64,000 nt of DNA from Haematococcus lacustris (taxonomy: Eukaryota > Chlorophyta > Chlorophyceae > Chlamydomonadales > Haematococcaceae). Positions 51,966 to 63,495 of this stretch are shown here, in pieces; position 1 is the stretch's first letter, and each line of letters opens with the position of its first letter. The notes beneath the pieces are model-generated. The model searched no databases. It had not been told where the DNA came from and saw only the letters and a list, made by a program, of their open reading frames with translations. The stretch spans positions 14,790,280 to 14,854,279 of the forward strand of contig JASKMD010000029.1 of NCBI GenBank assembly GCA_030144725.1. The letters run 5' to 3'. Both the position numbers and the translations under genes were made by a program.

Positions 51966-53321
51966 TCACACCCACACATGGCACGCCTCACGTTGTGATG
52001 CCTTCGATAGGTCTTTGCAAAGGAGATTCATACCATGGGCAGTGCAGCCAATGATGACGATGGTGGGCATCGCACGTTGTAGCATGCGCATCGCACTTAG
52101 GTTAGCTGACGTGTTGTCCATGATGAAGCCAAGGCACATGACAGAATCCATGTCAAGATCTTTGCGGAGGTCATGCAAGATCTCCATGTGCTGCTCCATG
52201 ATGGCCAAGGCATCCTTGCGCTTGCCAGACACGTCCACCACTCGCAAGAACAGCATGCCGCCATCAGGTTTCAAGACCAGGAAGTTGATGAGGGGCGTCT
52301 TGTTGCACGTCATGCATGCTGGGCTGGGCTGGGCTGGGCTGGGCTGGGCTGGGCTGGGCTGGGCTGGGCTGGGCTGGGCTGGGCTGGGCTGGGCTGGGCT
52401 GGGCTGGGCTGGGCTGGGCTGGGCTGGGCTGGGCTGGGCTGGGCTGGGCTGGGCTGGGCTGGGCTGGGCTGGGCTGGGCTGGGCTGGGCTGGGCTGGGCT
52501 GGGCTGGGCTGGGCTGGGCTGGGCTGGGCTGGGCTGGGCTGGGCTGGGCTGGGCTGGGCTGGGCTGGGCTGGGCTGGGCTGGGCTGGGCTGGGCTGGGTC
52601 TGGGCTGGGCATGGAGGACTGGGAGGGGGTGGATGTGGGGGGTGGGGGAATAGGAGGGGGAGGGGGGGGGGGGAAGGGGGAGGGGAGGGGGGAAGGACAA
52701 GCATCTCACCTTACCTAGCTCATGGAGCTCCTTCATGGTCACCTGTTTGACCTCCTGGTAGAGCTCGTCGAGCAGCTGCGTGCGATAATGCTTCTCCTTG
52801 AGCAGCTCGAGCCCCAAGAGCTGGAAGGCAGCCTGGAGATGGATATTGTTCACGGTCATGAAGGGAGCTTGTTGCGTGACGAGAAAGAGTCCTATTCGGC
52901 GCCTGACTGCCCGCTGCATGTCTGCAGACACTGGTGCACCCTTGTCCTCGCGCAGCAATGGCCGAAACTGGGTGTCATGGCTGCGCTTATTCGCTGGGTG
53001 TTGTTCACCGTCGACCTGACATTTGTGCCGGGAGTGCAGCTGCCTCATGTTGGCGACGTTCAGCTGGGTTCGCTTGCATACGCACACCTCGAAGAACCAG
53101 TCGCGTGAGAACGTGCTGGCCGCAGCCTGTACCATCACCTCAGGGGCCATATGTACACCATTGTAAGACTGTGTGGTACCATCCATAGCAGACCACAAGC
53201 GATAGCACCAAGCAGTCCAGACACGGGAGACTAACCGCTGCCCGCGACCCAATTTTTTTTTTGGACGCGGAGGGCATTGCGACTTGTGCGGCAGAATGCA
53301 CGGGCCTTTAGCAAGCAGCAA
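51966..53321 (-). pseudogene. hAT transposase, broken (DUF659 part)
   Basis: One open frame spans both sides of a 5-bp satellite. Right of it, residues read [18 protein letters not shown] and [18 protein letters not shown], an N-terminal DUF659-type region. Left of it, [22 protein letters not shown], then [19 protein letters not shown] and [18 protein letters not shown], the (T/D)DNaaN and CxAHxxNLLxKD segments of hAT transposases. The expected SDGW motif just before TPLINF is lost at the satellite border. The C-terminal dimerisation domain is missing because the frame runs into the 83-bp repeat unit and stops. It is likely dead. Confidence 0.78.
52317..52597. repeat. (GGGCT)n pentanucleotide array inside the hAT transposase
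   Basis: About 56 perfect GGGCT units, read on the minus strand as PAQPS repeats. The unit has no stop in any frame, which keeps the surrounding frame artificially open. Flanking donor-like and acceptor-like sequences suggest it expanded in an intron. Confidence 0.97.
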
Positions 53322-54600
53322 CAGCGCTAAACAGCGCTAAACATTAATACTATTAATACCTGGGTATTATCAAAATCTGGCCGGGAACGCCCTAGACGAG
53401 AGGCTGCTGACTGCCGTCCAATGGGAGGTCTTCATGGTCTCTCTATTAGTCTTTCTTTCTCCTGTAATCTCTTTCTCTCAAAAACAAAAAATGGTATCTT
53501 CTTGGTACACTTAGTCTTGTATTAAATATAAACTGTAAACAATCAAGAAGGCTGCATAAAACTGAACAGTTCTGCACTTTTCCGAGCGCAGCAAGTTCCC
53601 TGCTGCACGCTGTGTGAGGTGTGACTCACGAAAAAGCACCTTTGAGGGAATTGTGCTGTCATATTTTCGCACACAAGCCTCGCACGCAAGCCCATAACTG
53701 ATATCCACAGCAAATGGAAGCAACGCAAATGAGCACACAGAACTTGCGTGATACCCGAAGGGTGCTGCAAGTGTTGCTGCCCAGCTTACCACCACCAGCC
53801 CTAGACCTCTGCTGCAATGTTATCCAGCAGAGCGTTTCTGTGCAGCAGAGTGCCCAGCAGTCCCGGGAGCCCGAAGGCCAATTTCGATTGCGCAGGATGG
53901 ACAGGTGCGCACGGGCCAGCCTTGGAATGGCTACTGTAAACAAGGGCGAGCAGCGGGGAGCCAGCCCCGGCCACGCACGGACAACAGCCATGCCTGCGTC
54001 AGCTCATCGTAGGCCCTCACATCGTGCTGACGCCGCACCTGTGCGCAGTGGGGACCTATCGCAGTATAGCCTAACCCAGCCGTGGCCAGGCAAGACGGAC
54101 AAGAGGTTCTGCGAGAGCTTACGGCCATCATCATTCAGCTTCAACGCACCGACGGAGCCACAGCTGACTCGGGCCTGACAGCGATGGCCAACCTTGACGT
54201 GTATGTACCATATATGTATGGCCTCCACGGCGTGTGGTGGGAGGTTGCCTGCCGCGCTGCAACAGCACAGCTGGCTACTGCCCAGTGCACAGGGCTATTG
54301 TGAGCAGGCTGAGCCGTGTGTTGCTCGGGCAAGTCCTGTGCAGCTTGCCAGGCATGTGCATTATCCTCTGCATTACATCACATTGCACAGGGATTGACAG
54401 AATGTGCTCAGTGCAGAATGCATTTGCACGCCACATTGAAGTGCATGTGTACATTGCTGCTCCTGTCCCTTGCCATCCCTTGTCTGTACACCACGCCTCA
54501 TCATTAGTGATCCAGAGGAGGCAATGTGCTCCTGGAAATATGAACCAGTGCATAGACAAGCATGGCTGCATTCACCACACCCTGATGCTGGTGTCAGGTT
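53322..54600. other. Region without a confident gene
   Basis: A plus-strand frame at 53714-54178 has mixed composition (RREPEGQFRLRRMDRCARASL-like) but no recognisable domain. 53330-53360 contains TAAACAGCGCTAAACA and ATTAATACTATTAATACC repeats that may be the outer end of the hAT element. Decayed N-terminal Fanzor sequence may begin near 54400. Confidence 0.4.
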
Positions 54601-56526
54601 ATGCACCGTCGACAGAGAGGGGTGAGCATGGTGGTGCAAATGCAAGGTTCGTTTCTGTGTGCTACGGTGTGGTTTCTTCTTTTGAGAACACTAAGGTTGA
54701 TGTGCCAAAACCAGGGTTATAATCAGGGTGTCCACATGGACATGTTTGCCTGTGTAACTCTGCTATTAGTATCTGGGGAGCCAGCTCAGGCAAGGAACCT
54801 GTCTACTAACAACATTGTTCATACACTCGTGAGAGATTGTTTGGACGGTTCCTTCTCGTGCTGTTTGCATATCAGCCATAAGTGATGCCCACATGGTGGA
54901 GCAAGGCGGGAAGGCCCGATAGCGCTACTGAATGACAACCTAGCAGAAGGAAAATGTGGCAGGGCACGCACACATGTCATTGAGGTGAAGTTTCCCCGCC
55001 ACCGGTCCAGGCCCGCAAAGTGGGTGCCCTGCAATGGGCACGTACGTGTTCCAATGGCACATAACCTGCAGCCTATGGAATGACGTCAAGCAAGTGCGGG
55101 GCCCTGACATGGTGGTCCAGCGACTTCAACCCTGACACCCACATCGCAGTTAGGGTGGACCCAGGCGTCACTCAGGCCATCAAGGCAGCGCATGCAGAGC
55201 GGGACCCAGCAACCGAGCAAGTGTGGAGGAGGTAGGAGTGGGAGCTGAGCAAGGGGCAACTGAAGCATGACAGCGGGCTTACTATAGCAAAGCGACAAAG
55301 CCCGTTCGTCAACTGCAATCAAGCTGCAGCAGCTGCCACCCTAGCTGGCACCACCCTGGATGGCCTCCAAGCCCACATCTTGGCTCTATGCCAAATGGGA
55401 CGTGCTGTGGGAGGAGTACCTCAAGCCACGGTGGCGCAGGCAGTGGTTGGGGCTGTTTTATGCCTAGGAGCGTGTCATCGAGCGTTATTGCAAGAATGTA
55501 TGACCTGACCTGGTACCTGACCCGACCCAGACCTTGACTTGGGGAGGAGGGGATGAAGTGGGTGTCACAGTTCTTTTCTCAGTCTTTTACCTTTGAGGAT
55601 TGGCTTGTATCCCTGCCTCCTATGTGTAACAACACTACCACTACTATCATGACCCTGACCCTGACCCTGACCCTGACCCTGACCCTGACCCTGACCCTGA
55701 CCCTGACCCTGACCCTGACCCTGACCCTGACCCTGACCCTGACCCTGACCCTGACCCTGACCCTGACCCTGACCCTGACCCTGACCCTGACCCTGACCCT
55801 GACCCTGACCCTGACCTGCAGGTGGTGAATGGGATGAAGTGGGTGTCACGCCACCACCACCACCATGAGAGGGGAGTGGCTGTTTTCCTGGGAGCGGGCA
55901 ACTTCAGCCAGGGTGGGTGGAAGGCGGGGGCGGTGAGGGAGGGGGTTTCGCAGGGTGGTGGAGCAGCCCAGCAGGCCCAGTGACAGGCCTGACAGGCTGG
56001 TGATCGTGGATGAGTTCCGCACCAGCCGTGTCAGCTCGGCTGTGCATGCCCGCCAGCCTTGTGAGCTGCACCTGCCACGTGTCCGGCTTAGGCCCGCAGA
56101 CTGGGTACCCCCAGCAGGCCAGGTGATCCAGCGGCTGGTGTGCCCAGCCTGGAGCCAACAGCATGCTAAGTATGTGCGGGCATGCTGTGGTATCATGAGG
56201 TGCCGCCCACCCCCCCCTCCCCCAGCCCAGGACCAGCCCCTCCCTGTTGCACCAGGCCCAGTGCAACGACCCCAGGCCCCCCATGGGGCATGTGGCTGGA
56301 ACAGGACACCAACGGATGCCTGAACTTCCAGCGCATTGGGGAGAGCACGCAGCGCCCCCTGGAGCTGTGCAGCTGGACGGACTGGGAGTCTCTGCCCCCC
56401 ATTGGCAAGGAGTACCAGCAGGGCTACAAGCGGGTCAGTGACCGGTTGCACAAGGGCAGGCAGCGGTTGCACCGGGCTGCAGAGTACCGGCGGGGTATTG
56501 ATGGCCGGGCCCGCAACAACCCATAG
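54601..56526 (+). pseudogene. Fanzor-like nuclease, family 2 copy G (most complete)
   Basis: The longest member. At 54980-55070 it reads VIEVKFPRHRSRPAKWVPC. At about 55150 the RuvC-I motif VRVDPGVTQAIKAAHAERD appears (Asp codon 55158-55160), with a TAG stop at 55233-55235 where Trp is expected. 55340-55500 carries DGLQAHILALCQM and VIERYCKN-like remains. An intron-like part with a (CCCTGA)n array follows, then FLGAGNFSQGGWKAGAVR, LVIVDEFRTSRVSSAVHARQPC, VRLRPADWVPPAGQV, a frameshift near 56200-56280, and LEQDTNGCLNFQRIGES (degenerate RuvC-III, D and N kept) to RRGIDGRARNNP and TAG at 56524. Order and spacing match TnpB/Fanzor. Dead by stops and a frameshift. Confidence 0.68.
55650..55816. 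repeat. (CCCTGA)n array within family 2 copy G
   Basis: About 27 hexamers inside an intron-like part. The sentence GGGATGAAGTGGGTGTCAC occurs on both sides (55552 and 55831), so the array lies between short direct repeats. Confidence 0.95.
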
Positions 56527-56760
56527 GGCCTAGCATGTTTACACAGGTTGTAGCCTTTAAAGCATCAAGCTGTTAGTTTTAATGAGGTGTACAGTGGTTA
56601 TGGGAGAAAGCGCCCACGGTGTGGGGTTTGCAGTCACTAAGGGTGCGACGGAGGATGCTTCAAATTCCATGGAGTAGCTGCGTGAGATTACCCACAGTTA
56701 AACAAGTTGTTCCGTGTTGTATGAGTTTTGTTTACCTGAGTAAAGGCGGTCAGAGAAACA
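56527..56760 (+). ncRNA. Conserved 3' region of family 2 (putative guide RNA), copy G
   Basis: Homologous to 25012-25245. Shared blocks are CCTAGCATGTTTACACAGG, CATCAAGCTGTTAGTTTT, GGGTTTGCAGTCA and GAGATTACCCACAG. No reading frame is conserved between the two copies. Guide-RNA function is inferred from position. Confidence 0.45.
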
Positions 56761-56919
56761 TAGTCAGTGTTACAGAGTGCTGTGATTCAGACGGTGATTA
56801 GCTCTATGTCGTAGCTAGACCTGGACAAGTGGTCTTGGTGACTTGCTCGAGAGCACCGAGGACGGATGCTGTGTTTGGGGAGGTGCGCCTTCGGGTCAAT
56901 GTGGCGGCCCAGCAAGTCA

Positions 56920-58093
56920 CCCTGGCCACCAAGGGGGGAGGACTGGCGGAGGCGCCTAGGGCCACAAATGTCCAAGTTTAATGAGCTGCTGGCTCAGCTG
57001 GCACCTCCCTGGAGGTCTACCTGAAGCACATCACCGTCACCCTGGCCACCTAGGATGCGGTGTGGGAGGTGTACCTGGACCCCAAGTGGGCATGGCAGCG
57101 GCTGCGGCTGTACGGAGCTCAGGACCGGGCGCTGGAGCAGTTGTTCAAGAAGGTGAGGGTGGGTGGGAGGGTTATGTACTGAGAGGTGGTGGGTTGGACA
57201 TGAAGCCTTGGTGCATGAAGCATTGGGCATGAAGCCATGGTGCCACCATGTCAGCCACCCTGTGTGCCTTGTGTGCATGGCTGCAGTTGGAGGAGGAGAT
57301 GGCTGAGGTGGCCATGAAGCGCCATGGGCGTGCCAAGCAGCTGGTGGTGTTCTTTGGTGCAGCTACCATTGGCATCCGGGTAGGCTGGGGTGCTGATGCG
57401 GTGGTGCGTGCCTGCTGCAAGGTGGTGTGCAGGCCCAGGGGCACAGACCAGCGGAGGGGCAGGGTGGTGCTTGTGGATGAGCACCGCACCAGCCGGTTCA
57501 GCTCAGCAGTGAATGGCAAGCAGCCGTGTGAGGAGGAGCTGGACAAACTCAGTGCCACAAGGCCTGCAGGCTGGAAGCCCCCAGCAGGGCAGGTGGAACC
57601 CCGCCTAGTGCGGCCAGCCTGGAGCCAGCAGCGTGACCAGCCAGTGCGGGGCATGATGTGGTGCCCGGTAGTGGCCCCACGCAAGCCCCCACAGGCCCCA
57701 TGCAGCAGCCAGGCAGCCTCACAGCCACCAGCAGCCTCAGAGCCTGGGCCCAGCACACCCCTGCTAGCCAAGCATAGCAAGCGCATCAAGGCTGAGCAGG
57801 CAGCTGAGCCCACCCAGCCCACGGGCAAGGGCAAGGCTGCAAATGCCAAGCCAGCACCGCAGCCAGGCAGGTGGGTAGACAGGGATTGCAACGCAGCATT
57901 GAACATGGAGCTTATTGGGGAGGCCAAGTGGCGCCCACTGGAGCTGTGCTACTGGCTAGAGCAGGGGAAGCTGCCAGCCAAGGGCAAGGAGTACCCTGGC
58001 CTGGGCTACAAGCGGGTGCAAGACAAGCCACCCAATGCCCAGCAGCAGCAGCAGCAGTACGCTGAGGCACAGTATGTGTGCCCCCCATCTTGA
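56920..58093 (+). pseudogene. Fanzor-like nuclease, family 1 copy H
   Basis: Exon 1 (to 57152) reads SLEVYLKHITVTLAT, TAG stop at 57051-57053 where copy A has Trp, then DAVWEVYLDPKWAWQRLRLYGAQDRALEQLFKK; a frameshift precedes it. Exon 2, 57287-58093, is open for 268 codons: KQLVVFFGAATIGIR, VVLVDEHRTSRFSSAVNGKQPC, MMWCPVVAPRK, a Pro/Ala/Lys linker with nuclear-localisation-like KGKGKAANAK, WVDRDCNAALNM and KEYPGLGYKRVQDKPP. About 85% identical to copy A by eye. The broken exon 1 makes it a pseudogene unless exon 2 is used alone. Confidence 0.72.
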
Positions 58094-58311
58094 GCTGTTC
58101 TCAGCTTACAATTAGTGCATGTTTGTCATGCCAACTCTGTATCGTAGCCCTCTGGGTTAGGCAATTGTGTAGGTGGTAGGCTGCCATGCCCATGTGTATG
58201 CCATGTATATGCCATGTGCATGGGAACTTCACACAGACAAAAACACCATTCTGCAGTGGTCCACACTTAGTGTTCCACGGCAATGAAGGCTCTAGGTTTA
58301 GGGCCAAGGTG
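58094..58311 (+). ncRNA. Conserved 3' region of family 1 (putative guide RNA), copy H
   Basis: Follows the stop of copy H. Shares TTAGTGCATGTTTGTCATGCC, the CCATGTGTATGCCATGTATATGCC block and the end GGGCCAAGGTG with the tails of copies A, C and D. The conserved terminus CCAAGGTG marks the likely 3' border at about 58311. Confidence 0.5.
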
Positions 58312-58648
58312 ATGGCTAACTCTTGGTCCCGAGGTCTTCAGGGCCACGGCACTTTTACAAACGGGAACCAGGCATTGGCGGTTTGCTGGATGCCTTTGCG
58401 TGTCGATGTAGGGAGGTGCTTAATGGAGCGCAGAACACTGACAAGACTGGCTGGAAAGCAGAGTTGCAAACACGTCATTGCAAGCGGAGTAACAGCGCCC
58501 TCTGATGATATTTGGATCTAACGTCAACCAGCTTCCTGCAGTCAGCTTCAAGAGACTTGAAGAAAAGGTGAGGCTTCGACACACACGATGAGGCCGAGGC
58601 AGCCCCCTTTCCTGGCGCGTAGGGACCGTTGGCGCCCCGCTGCTCGCC
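58312..58648. other. Intergenic stretch, no gene seen
   Basis: Lies between Fanzor copy H and the ARC6-like stop codon, and includes the latter's 3' untranslated region. Confidence 0.5.
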
Positions 58649-61600
58649 TCACAGCGCCTGGTCGCCCTCAATGATGACCTTCGCAATGCGCCATGCTCCG
58701 GCTTTGCCCTGCAGCCATGATGGCAGCGGGGAAGCAGGAACATTACCAGGGGCTACCGCCCCGCCCCGCCCCGCCCCGCCCCACCCCGCCCCGCTCGCCC
58801 AGCCATACCTAGCCCCGCCCGGAGGCTATCGCACCTGGGACATGGCAGGTGCGTGATAGACAGCCTGGAGCAGGCCAGCTCTCCCAGCAACAGCACGACC
58901 TGTCAGCCTGGCTTGGCCCGCTCGAGTTTCCGCTGCTGTAGATTCAGAATTCCTTGGCGATGCCACCCAGCATCTTGTTCCTTGGTGCTGAAGCTATGTG
59001 GAGCCTAGGAAGACTAGCAAGACTGCCAGTATAAACGGGATCTGGCCCTGGGCGTTACGCATGAGGGCCTTGCCATCCTCATGGACCTTACCCTACCTTG
59101 CTCGTTCTAACCCTCACTGCACACAGCATGCCACGAACACTAGCCATGGGGACTCCCTGACCACCTATCCCCTTGCCCTACATATGGATATGTAAATACT
59201 CAACTCAGCTAGGCCTGACCAAACACATGACCCTTATCCCATTCCCGCACACCCCTGCTGCTGTCCTGCTGCTGCTGCTGCTTCCCATTACACCTGGCAC
59301 CAGCGCTATCACACCTTGTTGCCGCAGCACCCTTCTGCTGCTGCCATCCCCCTCCCGGTCACCACCCTGGATGACTACCCTCAGCACAGCCCACCTTGAC
59401 GACCTGGTACTTGGCTACGTAGGCGCTGCGGTACTGCTCCTCAGGAGCACCAGCTTGGCCGCACAGGGTGGCTGACTCGTCCAGCTGCACAGCTGCAGTC
59501 GCAAAGCCCCCGCTGCTGCTCAGGTGGCTGGTGTCAATGTCCAGGACCTGCGCGCCACAACTGCCAGCCGCCTAAGGGGCCTGCTTACCCACTGTAGGGC
59601 TGCTGCCTGCCCTCTGTATGCCAACCCACACACCCACCTACCTGCCTGGCAGCTAGGTCCTTCCTGCTAGGAGGGCAGGAGGGGGCACGGCCCAGGCAGG
59701 GGAGGTCAGGCAAGGCTGCCAACGTGGAGCTCTAACTAAGCTGCGCAAAGCTGCTGGCATCTAACCGCCCTCTGTTTGCATCAATGTCTAGTTGCATAAC
59801 AGTGCAGTTGCGGCCCGCCTACTTTCTCCCTTGCAGTCCCTGGGCCCCTGGGCCCTACAGGTCAGGATCCAGGCAGACCCAACCGTGCCGGGCCCTGGTC
59901 TAAACAAGGCTACAGCCAGGTCGATCAAAAGCAGCATGCACCCGGCAGAGGGGAGAGGCGACGGCATGAGGCAACACCAAGCAAATGCACGGCAAACCGG
60001 CAGCAGTTCACAAGCCACAGCAGCCCCCAGGTGGCTGTTAAGCAGGTCAGTGCGTGATCAGGAGAACTTGGTGTCAGGGGTCGACCTGGGGCGCCGCCTG
60101 GTGCAGCACTCTGTGACCCTACCAGGGCCAGTAACCCCGGGCCGCCATGCCCTCTGCCCTCCTGCCCGCTGCCTTCCCGCCATGTCAGCTTCTCCCCCCC
60201 GGTTGCCCCGCCCTGTGCATGCTGCAGAGCCCCTGCTGGTAAAAGCCAGCAGGGGCGCCTACACCACACGCTCCGCCCCCCTCCAGGTAGCAGCCCTCGT
60301 GGCGTCAGCCTGCAGCCCTGCAAGTGCTGACCCAGCCCATGCTGCTGCCCTGCAGCCGGGTGCTGTTGCCTTGCCGGCGCCGTTGCCTCGCAGGAGGGGC
60401 GCTGGACCCTACACTTGACCCTGCGCCTGACTGCCTACCTTGAGCTTGTGCAGCTTGTACTTCATGAACCAGCCGTCAGCCTTGAAGCTGGCGACCCTGG
60501 CTGTCATCTCACCCAACAGGGGGTCCACGAGGAGGGAGGACAGGGCTGAGGCGTCATGGCTGGCGCCCAGTGCTGCTTGCTTCACCTCCTGAGGCCAGTG
60601 TGAGCAGCAGATCACATGGGGCCCTCATTCAGCCCACCGCCCTCCCTTCTCTTGGCCCACAGCCCCCTGCTCCTGGACGGCATGGATTAATGCATTGCCT
60701 GGGTGTGGCATGGGGTACCTGTCGTGGGGGGCCACCCAGCCCATCGGGCTCATGGCTTGAATAGCCATTGTGTTAAGAGCTAAGTGATGCTTCTATGTGT
60801 GACAGTTCGCAGTTCGATCTATGACCAAGTGGTTCATGAGTGGCTCTGTAACACATCATGTGTGACAGCATGTGTGACAGTATGTGTGACAGTATGTGTA
60901 ACAGTATCTATGACAGCATGTGTGACAGTATGTGTGACAGTATGTGTGGCGTGGGCTGCACGGCTGTATGGCAGCGTACTGGCCTCCACCCACCTGCCAG
61001 CTGCGGACCAGCTGGTCGACTGCCTTGGGAGTGAGATCCGTGGGCGCAGGAGCAGCAGGCCGGCTGGCTGTTGCTCCCCCCTTAGCTCCCCCCTGGTTAG
61101 TGGCAGCAGCACTTGTTGTTGTAACCATAGAAACCTGTGCTTGCTGCCGAGCTGGCCCCCCCGCCTTCAACAGCACCAGCACACCGATTGCCAGCACCCC
61201 CACCGCTGCTGCCGCCACGGAGCCCTTGTTGGAGCCTGGCTGACCCAGGCCGCCACTGGCCTCTAGCCCCGCAGCTGCAGAGGTGGCGAGGCTGGTGAGG
61301 TTGGCCGCAGCGCCCTCCTGCATGCTGCCCAGTGCCCGGCGCAATTGAGCAAACAGGAGCGGGGCCTGGCTTACAGTGAGGCCTGCTGCTGCTGCTGCTG
61401 CTGTTGCTGTCTGGCTGACCTGCGGCTCCTCCAGCACTGACAGGAACGCCTCCACCCTGGCATCGTCAAAGTAGGCAGTGAGGGAGTGGGAGGAGGAGGC
61501 TGCGGCTGTGTCACGGAACAGGGGCAGGGCGGCGCTGCCTAGCCACAACTCGGTGAAGGCGCACAGCCCAGTGAGCAGGCCGTCTTCGCCGGAAGGTGTG

Positions 61601-63495
61601 TGGGAACGCACCCAGCTAAAGGCCTGGCTGCTCGGCACTGAAGGGGGGCTGGTCAGCTGGCGGGGCGAGCCAGGCTTGGGGCTGCTGGGCGGGGGGGATC
61701 TGCACAGGGGAGGGGGGGCATGCAAAGCCATCACTGCAGGCAGGCAGGCAGGCCGCTGGCAGGCGCTGCAGCCCCTGTCTGTGCCTCCTACCCCACTCAT
61801 GGTCAACACCCAGCAGCTGCTACAAGACAGGGTCAGACACTGCTGCCGTCTGCCCTTTCATCCCCGCTTCAAGCACCTCATATGCTTCCATCCCCTGCCA
61901 CGCCCTGCACCCCCAGTGCCCTGCACCCCCAGTGCCCTGCACCCCCAGTGCCCTGCAGCCCCAGTGCCCTGCACCCCCAGTGCCCTGCAGCTCACCTGCT
62001 GCCCGCTGCCTCAGCCGCCTGCAAGGTGTCCAGGGCAGCCTGCACGGAGCCCAGCAGCACGCTGCACACAGCCTGCGCCGCAAGCACCTCCGGGCTGCTG
62101 CCCAGCTTGCGCAGCAGGTTTGTGGCCATGCGGATGTAAGCCGGCTGACATTGCAGGTAGCCGGTCACAATGTGCGCTGCTGCCACCACCTCCAGCAGCC
62201 CGGGGTACAGCCTGGTGACAGCACACATAGCATGCCATCACATGCCCTGCCTTGCCCCTGCCCTGCCTTGCCCCTGCCCTGCCTTGCCCCTGCCCTGCCT
62301 TGCCCCTGCCCTGCCTTGCCCCTGCCCTGCCTCTGGCCTGCCTTGCCCCTGCCCTGCCTCTGGCCTGCCTTGCCCCTGCCCTGCCCCTGACCTGCCTTGC
62401 CCCTGCCCTGCCATGTATGCCATGTATGCATGCCATGTTACAGCCATCAGCTTGGATGGCTGCTTGGCCTCGCCCGTTAGAACTTGGCCATGAAGACGAA
62501 CAACAATAGAACAAAGGCTTGGGCCAGCTGGTGATGCACATCCTTCAAGGCTGCGCTTGCACCCATAGCGGAGGTGGTTAAGACCCACTGGATCAAGCAT
62601 GCTCGCCGGCCCAGGTACAAATGCTGACACCCTCATCCTCCACTCACCAATTGTAGGCCCCTGGGTTGCGTGCCACTGTGTCCCACTCCAACAGCAGCAC
62701 CAGCTCCTCGCAGGTCAACTGCTCCACCAGCTTGGCCACGAACTCAGGCGGCACAGACGAGGCAGCCTGCGAGCTCGACGCGTCTGCCGTACCGGCAGGT
62801 GGGCGCAGCAACTCACGGATGGTGCGTACGGCGCGCTTGCGCACGTCCTGCTGGTCCGGCCGGAGGCTGCCAGACACCTGTGGCGGTTATGGAAAAAACA
62901 AGCGACTATCAGCATTCACGCAACGCTGGCACAGCCACGACCGGGCCCTGCAGGTAGTTACAGGCCCTGGGCGCAGGTGCACAGTGCCAGCAGCCAGCAG
63001 CAAGGCTCTGCCACTGGTGGCAAACTTGATGCTGCCTCCACCTGATGCCTGACACTGTTACAAACTACAAGCCCAGCAGGCCAGCAGCCAGCCCAGCAGC
63101 CAGCTCAGCTGGTGGCGCGATGAACAGCTGATCAGGCAACCACGCTGACAGCAGAGCAGCCGGTCAACTGGTAAGCAGCCAATCGCCGGTACCACTGTGC
63201 AGCGCTAGGGCCGGCAGTGTGTGAAAACTTTCACACAGCTGTACCACGTCAATCACCACCATGACAGCCCGCATGCCTGTTCCCGTTACCCATGCTTTAA
63301 CCGCTGCCACAGCCAGCCGGCGAACCGGGTGCAGGCACCGCCACAGCACACCTGCTCTAATGCGCACTGGCTGCGTAGCTCTGCCAGGCTGACGCGGACC
63401 TCGCGGCTCAGCTCAGGCGCCAGGGGCTGGCCAGTGGCAGAGCCTGACTGAAGCAGTTGCAGCGCTTCCTCCAGGTGCCGACAGCCGGTGGCAAT
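58649..63495 (-). CDS. ARC6: ARC6-like chloroplast division protein (5' partial)
   Basis: ARC6 spans the inner plastid envelope and anchors the FtsZ ring. Exons in phase: 63352-63495, 62648-62877, 61996-62211, 60994-61699, 60439-60588, 59395-59547 and 58649-58708. Stroma-side helical part: CRHLEEALQLLQSG, VRKRAVRTIRELLR, VAKLVEQLTCEELVLLLEWD. One membrane segment VAAAAVGVLAIGVLVLL follows in the long exon. The intermembrane-space domain reads AVDQLVRSWQ, EVKQAALGASHDASALSSLL, ADGWFMKYKLHKLKVLDID, AVQLDESATL, YRSAYVAKYQVV and GAWRIAKVIIEGDQAL. This order and the RxxREL, LLxWD and QLVRxW signatures fit ARC6; the paralogue PARC6 is possible. The J-like N-terminal domain and transit peptide lie beyond the right edge. 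Confidence 0.9.
60843..60950. repeat. ACAGTATGTGTG minisatellite in ARC6-like intron
   Basis: About nine 12-bp units of TGTGTGACAGTA and TGTGTGACAGCA, in the intron between exons at 60588 and 60994. Confidence 0.9.
61905..61992. repeat. GTGCCCTGCACCCCCA minisatellite in ARC6-like intron
   Basis: Six copies of a 16-bp unit just 3' (on the plus strand) of the exon border region. One unit overlaps the donor side of exon 61996-62211. Confidence 0.88.
62243..62412. repeat. CCTTGCCCCTGCCCTG minisatellite in ARC6-like intron
   Basis: About ten units of 15-16 bp, some as CCTCTGGCCTGCCTTG. Pure repeat, non-coding. Confidence 0.9.
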
